Shown: positions 58,513 through 64,000 of the stretch, piece by piece | How positions within the stretch are numbered: the first letter of the stretch is position 1 | How the letters are laid out: each line of letters opens with the position of its first letter | Assembly (NCBI RefSeq): GCF_014650335.1 | Contig: NZ_BMUT01000011.1 | Coordinates: 1 to 64,000 of the forward strand | From: Streptomyces hiroshimensis | GTDB taxonomy: Bacteria > Actinomycetota > Actinomycetes > Streptomycetales > Streptomycetaceae | Direction: 5' to 3' | DNA: 64,000 nt | Notes under the pieces: generated by a model | What the model saw: the letters and a program-made list of their open reading frames with translations, nothing else | The model's database searches: none | Told to the model about the DNA's origin: nothing | Made by a program: the position numbers and the translations under genes

Positions 58513-59751
58513 TCAGTTGCCGACGCGGCGGCGGACGTCCTGGAAGGCGGTGTAGTTGGCGATCAGCTCGATCTTGCCGGGCGGGCACTGCTGCACGGCC
58601 TCGTCGACGGTCTCGCAGACCCGGAAGTCCAGGCCCGCGACCTCCAGCCGGACGGCCAGGTCCAGCTTGCGGTCGCCGATGACGAAGATCGGGTGACCGG
58701 CGAGGCGCGGGTAGTCCACGTCCCACAGCCACGAGGTGTCGGTGCCGTCCGCGCCGCGGGCGTTGACCGCGAGGATCACCGGCGCCGGCGGTCCGTCGAT
58801 CAGCGAGAACGTCTCCAGCCAACCGGCCGGGTTCTTGGCCAGCAGCAGCCGGATGTCACGGCCGAGGAACTGCACCACGTCGAACCGGCCCGCGACCGCC
58901 TGCACCTGGTACATCCGCTCCAGGGCGACCTGCGGCGGGACGCCGAAGGTGGCCGCGACGGCCGCGGAGGTGGTGGCGTTGGCCTTGTTGGCCCGGCCCG
59001 GCAGCTGCAGGTGGATCGGCCAGGCCGAACCGTGCGGGTCGAGGACGTAGTCGCCCGACAGCGCCCAGCTGGGGGTCGGCCGGCGGAAGCCGCACTCGCC
59101 GCAGAACCAGTCGTCGCCGGGGCGCTGCATCACGCCGCCGCACGACGGGCAGGACCAGGCGTCGTCCTTCCACTCCTGGCCGGCCGCCACCCACACCACG
59201 TTCGGCGACGACGAGGCCGCCCACACGATCAGCGGGTCGTCGGCGTTGGCGATGATCACCGCCTTGCTGCCCGCCAGGCCCTCACGCCACTTCTCGGCGA
59301 GCATGCGCGTCTCCGCGGCCCGGTCGAGCTGGTCGCGCGAGAGGTTCAGCAGCGCTATGGCCTTGGGGGAGACGTCCCGGGCGACACCCGCCAGGTACTT
59401 CTCGTCCACCTCGATCACGCCGTAGCGGGCGTCCGAGCCGCCCGCCAGGGCGGAGGTGATGCCCGCGGGCATGTTCGCGCCCAGCGCGTTGGACACGACG
59501 GGTCCGCTGGCGCGCAGCGCCTCGGCGATCAGCCGGGTCGTGGTCGTCTTGCCGTTGGTGGCCGACACCAGGACCACGTCCAGGTGGGTCGCCAGCCGGG
59601 CCAGCAGGTCGGGGTCGAGCTTGAGCGCGACCTTGCCGCCGATCACCGATCCGCTGCCACGGCCTGCGGCCCGCGACACCGCCGCAGCCGCCTTGCCCGC
59701 CGTCACGGCCAGCTTGGCCCGCGGCGACAGTGGCCCCGAGTTGCCTGCCAT
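58513..59751 (-). CDS. murT: Lipid II isoglutaminyl synthase, Mur ligase subunit
   Basis: A 412-residue Mur-ligase relative. P-loop LVSATNGKTTTTRLIAEAL, IEVDEKYLAGVARDVSPKA, and LNLSRDQLDRAAETRML form the ATP domain. An inserted zinc ribbon (CPSCGG and CGECG) and the C-terminal DUF1727 domain (VDYPRLAGHPIFVIGDRKLD) identify MurT rather than MurC-F. It activates the D-Glu carboxylate of the stem peptide with ATP for amidation with ammonia from GatD. AAGGAGGA precedes the ATG at 59751. Confidence 0.95.
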   Translation of the reverse strand: MAGNSGPLSPRAKLAVTAGKAAAAVSRAAGRGSGSVIGGKVALKLDPDLLARLATHLDVVLVSATNGKTTTTRLIAEALRASGPVVSNALGANMPAGITSALAGGSDARYGVIEVDEKYLAGVARDVSPKAIALLNLSRDQLDRAAETRMLAEKWREGLAGSKAVIIANADDPLIVWAASSSPNVVWVAAGQEWKDDAWSCPSCGGVMQRPGDDWFCGECGFRRPTPSWALSGDYVLDPHGSAWPIHLQLPGRANKANATTSAAVAATFGVPPQVALERMYQVQAVAGRFDVVQFLGRDIRLLLAKNPAGWLETFSLIDGPPAPVILAVNARGADGTDTSWLWDVDYPRLAGHPIFVIGDRKLDLAVRLEVAGLDFRVCETVDEAVQQCPPGKIELIANYTAFQDVRRRVGN

Positions 59752-59917
59752 CGTCCTAGATCCTCCTTGTTGGGCGCCGGGCCTGTTCCCTGGTCCGCCG
59801 GTGGTGGAACGCCCCCTCCGCGCCGAATCGCCAGCCAGGAGGCTCCGGTCGGGGATCAGCCTATCGAGATCCGGCCGCAGGCCCGAACCGGCCGCCCACG
59901 GAACGTAGGGTTGACCC

Positions 59918-60493
59918 ATGCGAAACGGCTCCATCCCCGGCTCTTCCGGACGCGTACGGCCCATGCGGCTGCTCGGCGACCCGGGGCTCGGCACCCCCTG
60001 CGAGGACGTCACGGACTTCGGCGACGGCCTCGCGCAGCTCGTCGAGGACATGTTCGCGACGATGTACGCCGCCGCCGGCGTGGGCCTCGCGGCCAACCAG
60101 ATCGGCGTCCCGCTGCGCGTCTTCGTCTACGACTGCCCGGACGACGAGGACCGCCGCCACCTGGGCCATCTCGTCAACCCCCGGCTCATCGAGGCCGACG
60201 GTGTCACCGTCCGCGGGCCGGAGGGCTGCCTGTCCGTCCCCGGCATCGAGGCGGGCACGCCGCGCTTCGACCGCGCCGTGGTCGAGGGCTTCACCCTGGA
60301 CGGCGCCCCGGCGCGCGTGACCGGCACCGGCTTCTTCGCCCGCTGCCTGCAGCACGAGTGCGACCACCTCGACGGCGGGCTCTACCTCGACCACGTGACG
60401 GGGCTCCGCCGCCGCCGGGCGCTGCGGGCCGTCCGCCGTGCGCCGTGGGCGGGGCGCACCGAGGAGCAGCCGGAGCCGGCCCGTACGGCGTAG
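59918..60493 (+). CDS. def: Peptide deformylase
   Basis: A 191-residue metalloenzyme removing the formyl group from nascent proteins. All three motifs are present: GVGLAANQIG, EGCLSVPG (motif II, Cys metal ligand) and QHECDHLDG (HExxH). The C-terminus adds an Arg-rich tail (RRRRALRAVRRAPW) that could touch the ribosome. Probably one of several deformylase genes in the genome. The ATG at 59918 gives a 15-residue extension before MRLLGDPGLG; that second Met is also possible. Confidence 0.95.
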   Translation: MRNGSIPGSSGRVRPMRLLGDPGLGTPCEDVTDFGDGLAQLVEDMFATMYAAAGVGLAANQIGVPLRVFVYDCPDDEDRRHLGHLVNPRLIEADGVTVRGPEGCLSVPGIEAGTPRFDRAVVEGFTLDGAPARVTGTGFFARCLQHECDHLDGGLYLDHVTGLRRRRALRAVRRAPWAGRTEEQPEPARTA

Positions 60494-60531
60494 GGCGTAC
60501 GGGCGGCCGGCCGCGGCCACGCGTCGGGGGC

Positions 60532-61185
60532 TCAGAAGCCGGGGCCGCCCGGAAGGTCGCCCGAGGAGGCGAGCCGGCCCCACAGCAGATCCGCGAGGTG
60601 GCGCACCAGGTGCTCCCGCGGGAAGGGGCGCTCGCGCAGCCACCAGTCGCCGGCGGCGTGCATCATTCCGACGATGCCGTGGCCCCAGGTGCGCGACAGC
60701 TCGTCGCTGCCGGGGCCGAGGTCGACCCGCTCGGATATGACCTGGGCGAGCTCCTCGCCCATCCGCCGCAGCAGCGGCGCCGAGTGCCGACCGACGTCGA
60801 AGCCCTGCTCGCCCTGGTCGGAGGGCTGGCCCTCGTCGGCGGGGTGCATCAGGAAGCGGTAGACCTGCGGCCGGGCCTCTATGGCCGCGAGATAGCTGTC
60901 GAGCGTCCGCTCGACGCGGTCGCGGCGCTCGGCGGGGGCGTCCAGCGCGGCCCGCAGCCCCACGAGCAGCGCATCGGTGTGGCGCGCGGCCAGGGCGCGG
61001 TAGAGGCCGCCCTTGTCGCCGAAGTGCCGGTAGAGGATGGGCTTGGTGATGCCCGCCTCGGCCGCGATGGCGTTCATCGACGCCCCGGGCCCGTCCCGCA
61101 GCACCACCCTGTCCGCCGCCTCGAGCAGCTCCCTGCGGCGACGCTCCGTCGCCTGCTGCTGGTCCTCCCGCTGACCGGTTTCCAT
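60532..61185 (-). CDS. TetR-family transcriptional regulator
   Basis: A 217-residue repressor. The helix-turn-helix (about 15-62) reads RRRELLEAADRVVLRDGPGA, NAIAAEAGITKPILYRHFGD and KGGLYRAL. The ligand domain has YLAAIEARPQVYRFLMHPAD and WGHGIVGMMHAAGDWWLRER. ATG at 61185 follows GGGGAGG. It is divergent from an acyl-CoA dehydrogenase gene with a strong palindrome between, so it likely represses that gene in response to an acyl-CoA. Confidence 0.92.
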   Translation of the reverse strand: METGQREDQQQATERRRRELLEAADRVVLRDGPGASMNAIAAEAGITKPILYRHFGDKGGLYRALAARHTDALLVGLRAALDAPAERRDRVERTLDSYLAAIEARPQVYRFLMHPADEGQPSDQGEQGFDVGRHSAPLLRRMGEELAQVISERVDLGPGSDELSRTWGHGIVGMMHAAGDWWLRERPFPREHLVRHLADLLWGRLASSGDLPGGPGF

Positions 61186-61270
61186 ATGACCTGCCTCCCC
61201 GCCCCTGTGATTCCTGACGCCTGCGCAACGTAACACCCGCTCCACCCAGCGAATCCGGGCGGCGGGACGG

Positions 61271-61309
61271 TTGACACTACTACCGGTCGGTAACATACTC
61301 ATGTTACCG
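61271..61309 (+). promoter_or_regulatory. Promoter and TetR operator before the acyl-CoA dehydrogenase gene
   Basis: TTGACA (61271-61276) and CATACT (61295-61300) form a promoter with 18-nt spacing. A perfect inverted repeat with 9-bp arms CGGTAACAT and ATGTTACCG around ACTC (61288-61309) covers the -10 box; a second one, TACCGGTCGGTA (61281-61292), lies in the spacer. Likely the operator of the divergent TetR protein. Confidence 0.7.
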
Positions 61310-61354
61310 CAGGTAAAGGTTGTCGGCAGGGCCGGCAAGAGGTGGGGAGACGCC

Positions 61355-62581
61355 GTGGCGGAGTTCACGATGGAGCTCAACGAGGACCAGCGGGGGGTGC
61401 GCGACTGGATCCACGGCTTCGCCGCCGAGGTGATGCGCCCGGCCGCCGCCGAGTGGGACGAGCGCGAGGAATTCCCCTGGCCGGTGGTCCAGGAGGCCGC
61501 CCGCATCGGGCTGTACTCGCTCGACTTCTACGCCCAGCAGTTCTTCGACCCCACCGGCCTCGGCATCCCCATGGCCATGGAGGAGCTCTTCTGGGGCGAC
61601 GCCGGCCTCGGCCTCGCCATCACCGGCACCGGCCTCGCCGCCATCGGCGTCCTCACCAACGGCACCGAGGAGCAGATCGGCACCTGGCTCCCGCAGATGT
61701 ACGGCGACGCCGGTGACGTGAAGATCGCCGCCTTCTGCTCCTCCGAGCCGGACGCGGGCTCGGACGTCTCGGCCATGCGCACCCGCGCCGTCTACGACGA
61801 GGCCAAGGACGAATGGGTCCTCAACGGGACGAAGACGTGGGCGACGAACGGCGGCATCGCGAACGTCCACGTCGTCGTCGCGGTCGTCGACCCGGAGCTG
61901 GGCGCGCGCGGCCACGCCTCCTTCATCGTGCCGCCGGGCACCCCGGGGCTCTCCCAGGGGCAGAAGTTCAAGAAGCACGGCATCCGCGCCTCGCACACCG
62001 CCGAGGTCGTCCTCGACGGCGTCCGCCTGCCCGGCCACTGCCTCCTCGGCGGCAAGGACAAGCTGGACGAGCGCCTGGCCCGCGCCCGCGAGCGCGTGCG
62101 CACCGGCGGCGCCCGTACGCACAACGCCGCCATGGCCACCTTCGAGGCCTCCCGGCCCACGGTCGGCGCCCAGGCCGTCGGCATCGCCCGCGCCGCGTAC
62201 GAGGTCGCGCTCGACTACGCCCAGACGCGCGTCCAGTTCGGCCGCCCCGTCATCGACAACCAGGGTGTCGCCTTCCAGCTCGCCGACATGCGCACCCGCA
62301 TCGACGCCGCCCGGCTGCTGGTGTGGCGCGCGTCCTGGATGGCCACGGCGGGCAAGCCCTTCACCGCTGCGGAGGGCTCGATGTCCAAGCTCTTCGCGGG
62401 CGAGACGGCGAAGGCCGTCACGGCCCAGGCCATGCAGATCCTCGGCGGGAACGGCTATACACGCGAGTATCCGGTGGAGCGGATGCACCGGGATGCGGCG
62501 ATCTATACGATCTTCGAGGGCACGAGCGAGATCCAGCGGCTGGTGATCGCCCGTACGATCTCCGACGTGCCGATCCGGTGA
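61355..62581 (+). CDS. Acyl-CoA dehydrogenase
   Basis: A 408-residue flavoenzyme. MELNEDQRGVRDWIHGFAAE begins the helical domain; AFCSSEPDAGSDVSAMRTRA and NGTKTWATNGGIANVHVVVA form the FAD/substrate region; ETAKAVTAQAMQILGGNGYT and IYTIFEGTSEIQRLVIARTI close it, with the catalytic Glu in FEGTSEIQ. It performs alpha,beta-desaturation in fatty or branched-chain acid oxidation. GTG at 61355 follows GGGGAG; an ATG at 61271 would overlap the operator. Confidence 0.95.
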   Translation: MAEFTMELNEDQRGVRDWIHGFAAEVMRPAAAEWDEREEFPWPVVQEAARIGLYSLDFYAQQFFDPTGLGIPMAMEELFWGDAGLGLAITGTGLAAIGVLTNGTEEQIGTWLPQMYGDAGDVKIAAFCSSEPDAGSDVSAMRTRAVYDEAKDEWVLNGTKTWATNGGIANVHVVVAVVDPELGARGHASFIVPPGTPGLSQGQKFKKHGIRASHTAEVVLDGVRLPGHCLLGGKDKLDERLARARERVRTGGARTHNAAMATFEASRPTVGAQAVGIARAAYEVALDYAQTRVQFGRPVIDNQGVAFQLADMRTRIDAARLLVWRASWMATAGKPFTAAEGSMSKLFAGETAKAVTAQAMQILGGNGYTREYPVERMHRDAAIYTIFEGTSEIQRLVIARTISDVPIR

Positions 62582-62629
62582 GCCCGGGGCCGGCCGGACC
62601 GACCACCTGACGACCCGGGGGCCTGCGGC

Positions 62630-63028
62630 GTGCTCCATCACCTCGAACTGTGGGTCCCCGACCTGCAGCGCGCCGAGAAGAGCTTCGGCTGGCTCCTCGG
62701 CGCCCTGGGCTACACGCCCCACCAGCACTGGGAGCACGGCCGCAGCTGGCGGCTCGGCGCCTTCTACCTCGTCGTCGAGCAGTCGCCCGCGCTCGCGGCC
62801 GCCGCCCACGAGCGGTGCAGGCCGGGCATGAACCACGTGGCCTTCCCCGTGGAGAGCCGCGCGGCCGTCGACGCGCTCGTGGAGGCGGCCCCGGAACACG
62901 GCTGGCGGCTGATGTTCCCCGGCGAGCACCCGTTCGCAGGGGGACCCGCCCACTACGCCGCCTACCTGGAGAACGAAGACGGCTTCGAAGCCGAACTCGT
63001 CGCCGTGGCGGCGGGGGAGACCTCCTGA
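62630..63028 (+). CDS. VOC-family (glyoxalase-like) protein
   Basis: A 132-residue vicinal oxygen chelate protein. LHHLELWVPDLQRAEKSFGW and MNHVAFPVESRAAVDALVEA start the two beta-alpha-beta-beta-beta modules, with His residues in the first and at HVAF, and Glu in ENEDGFEAELV as possible metal ligands. It may be an isomerase, a bleomycin-type binding protein or a dioxygenase; nothing nearby narrows this. GTG start. A hairpin follows. Confidence 0.85.
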   Translation: MLHHLELWVPDLQRAEKSFGWLLGALGYTPHQHWEHGRSWRLGAFYLVVEQSPALAAAAHERCRPGMNHVAFPVESRAAVDALVEAAPEHGWRLMFPGEHPFAGGPAHYAAYLENEDGFEAELVAVAAGETS

Positions 63029-63029
63029 C

Positions 63030-63071
63030 GGACGGCCCCGCCCTCCGCCGTGCGGCGGAGGAGGTCCGTCC
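63030..63071 (+). terminator. Compound hairpin after the VOC gene
   Basis: Outer arms GGACGG and CCGTCC enclose CCTCCGCCG and CGGCGGAGG, the inner stem being 8-9 bp. It starts 2 nt after the stop. Confidence 0.65.
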
Positions 63072-63107
63072 CGCGGGCGGACGCGGCGCAGAGGCCCCGG
63101 CACCAGC

Positions 63108-63653
63108 ATGGATCCCATGCTGAAGATGAACGCCCTGCCGGACGTGCCCCGATGGGCCGTCCTCGCGGCTCACGCCGTGCCCCTGGTCACCCTGCCCTCG
63201 GGGCTGTGGCGGATCGCACTCGTCGCCGGGCTCCCGGTCGCCGAGTACGAGGGCCACTTGGGCCTCGGCGAGGCCCTCTACGTCCTCTCGCTCACCGTCG
63301 TCTCCGAGTCCCTCGCCCTGCTGACCCTCGGACTCGTACGGTCCTGGGGCGAAGTCGTGCCGCGGTGGATCCCGTTGCTGGGCGGCCGCCGGGTGCGCCC
63401 GCTCGCGGCGGTGGTCCCGGCGCTGCTGGGTGCGACGGCACTGGCCGGCCTCGCCGTCTGGTTCCTCTGTGCCCCCTACGTGAACCCGCAGCAGGGCATC
63501 TGGCAGGGGACCCCGGCACAGGACGCGCTCCTCGCCGCCTGCTACGTGCCTCTGCTGGCCTGGCCTCCGCTCCTGACGGCCGTGACCATCGCCTACTACC
63601 GGCGCCGGACGGGCCGGAGCAGGGTCACGGACGGGGCCTTTGCCCGGGTGTGA
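63108..63653 (+). CDS. Hypothetical membrane protein with four helices
   Basis: A 181-residue protein. Hydrophobic segments: AVLAAHAVPLVTLPSGLWRIA, LYVLSLTVVSESLALLTLGLV, AAVVPALLGATALAGLAVWF and AACYVPLLAWPPLLTAVTIA. The connecting loops include EYEGHLGLGEA and NPQQGIWQGT. Similar unnamed Streptomyces membrane proteins exist, as I recall; no function is known. The start could be ATG 63108 or the second Met at 63120. Confidence 0.75.
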   Translation: MDPMLKMNALPDVPRWAVLAAHAVPLVTLPSGLWRIALVAGLPVAEYEGHLGLGEALYVLSLTVVSESLALLTLGLVRSWGEVVPRWIPLLGGRRVRPLAAVVPALLGATALAGLAVWFLCAPYVNPQQGIWQGTPAQDALLAACYVPLLAWPPLLTAVTIAYYRRRTGRSRVTDGAFARV

Positions 63654-63784
63654 GCACCCGTCATACCCGCCCCGGCAAAAAAGATTCCGCCGAACCGCAG
63701 TTTTTTCTGTTATCCGCCGCACGCCCTCAGGTCTCCCATGCGTAAGACCGCCGATGCGGTGGAGCGGAAAGAGGTGGGCGGAAC
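63654..63784 (+). promoter_or_regulatory. AT-rich promoter region of the ECF sigma gene
   Basis: 131 nt holding an unusually AT-rich patch: AAAAAAG at about 63678 and TTTTTTCTGTTATCC at about 63702. The run of A and run of T can pair as a weak hairpin. A promoter for the downstream sigma gene is expected here. Confidence 0.4.
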
Positions 63785-64000
63785 GTGAACTTGGACAGCA
63801 CGGCCGGTGTGGTCGAGGCGGCGCGCGGCGGGGACGAGGCCGCGCAGGACCAGCTGGTCGCCGCCTGCCTGCCGCTGGTCTACAACATCGTCGGCCGCGC
63901 CCTGAACGGGCACGCGGACGTCGACGACGTCGTGCAGGAGACCATGATCCGGATGGTCGGCGGCCTGCCCGCGCTGCGGGACCCCGAAGGGTTCCGCTCG
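63785..64000 (+). CDS. ECF-type RNA polymerase sigma factor, N-terminal part
   Basis: 72 codons of a rightward gene cut by the window end. GTG at 63785 follows GAGGTGGGCGG. The translation has AARGGDEAAQDQLVAACLPL, VYNIVGRALNGHADVDDVVQ and ETMIRMVGGLPALRDPEGF, which is region 2 of an ECF sigma factor (DVDDVVQET is the core-binding helix). Group and anti-sigma partner cannot be told from this part. Confidence 0.85.
   Translation, partial: MNLDSTAGVVEAARGGDEAAQDQLVAACLPLVYNIVGRALNGHADVDDVVQETMIRMVGGLPALRDPEGFRS

Noticed and set aside
63738..63788. A 16-codon upstream ORF (MRKTADAVERKEVGGT) overlapping the sigma gene start
   Set aside because: Its ribosome site is weak and it has no attenuator features; probably chance.

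Overview
This 64 kb window reads as chromosomal DNA of a Streptomyces or a very close relative. It is extremely GC-rich with strongly GC-biased third codon positions, short intergenic gaps, many GTG starts and 1-8 nt gene overlaps. The gene content is typical of the genus: MurT/GatD, an XRE/DUF397/ATPase group, a subtilisin-inhibitor protein, a ydaO-led NlpC/P60 gene and ureABCFGD. I see no transposase, integrase, tRNA, rRNA or CRISPR array.

Layout. 1-236 is the start of korA (2-oxoacid:ferredoxin oxidoreductase alpha), cut by the window edge. 448-6311 is a small RiPP-type locus: a fused leader-binding/YcaO cyclodehydratase, a 69-residue candidate precursor that overlaps it by 4 nt, a histidine kinase/response regulator pair, a protein resembling only the N-terminal part of SagB dehydrogenases, and a divergent Pro-rich small protein. 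6373-13035 holds a CoA-binding protein, YigZ, a NodB deacetylase and sbcDC. 13071-24432 holds an Lrp/rhodanese pair, a Fic-like toxin-antitoxin pair, a frameshifted DUF885 gene, an ACT/GNAT protein, a disulfide oxidoreductase, a PhoD phosphatase behind a PHO-box-like array, a secreted HNH nuclease, purB and mug. 24602-34924 holds an ABC exporter divergent from a two-component system, ROK and GntR regulators, an SDR, an ECF41 sigma factor, an alpha/beta hydrolase, an ATP-grasp protein and an SGNH hydrolase.

35016-44332 holds two CNNM/CBS membrane proteins, an F420-type oxidoreductase, a methyltransferase and the biotin genes (bioD, bioA, bioB leftward, bioF rightward). 44378-46237 is the DUF397/XRE/ATPase group. 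46363-47030 is an NlpC/P60 hydrolase with a c-di-AMP (ydaO) riboswitch. 47752-52413 is the urease operon without ureE. 52607-55422 holds a secreted tripeptidyl aminopeptidase, a subtilisin-inhibitor-like protein and two small ORFs. 55554-64000 holds a CtaG-like protein, pfkA, gatD-murT, def, a TetR/acyl-CoA dehydrogenase pair, a VOC protein, a membrane protein and the start of an ECF sigma gene.

The most system-like part is the YcaO locus. Precursor, cyclodehydratase, kinase and regulator appear to form one leftward operon. The only dehydrogenase-like protein lacks its flavin domain, so an azoline rather than azole product, or a trans-acting oxidase, is expected. Several cis-elements also stand out: five 11-bp direct repeats plus a palindrome between the ECF41 gene and a hydrolase, Shine-Dalgarno-sequestering hairpins, and a palindrome overlapping the -35 box of the GntR gene.
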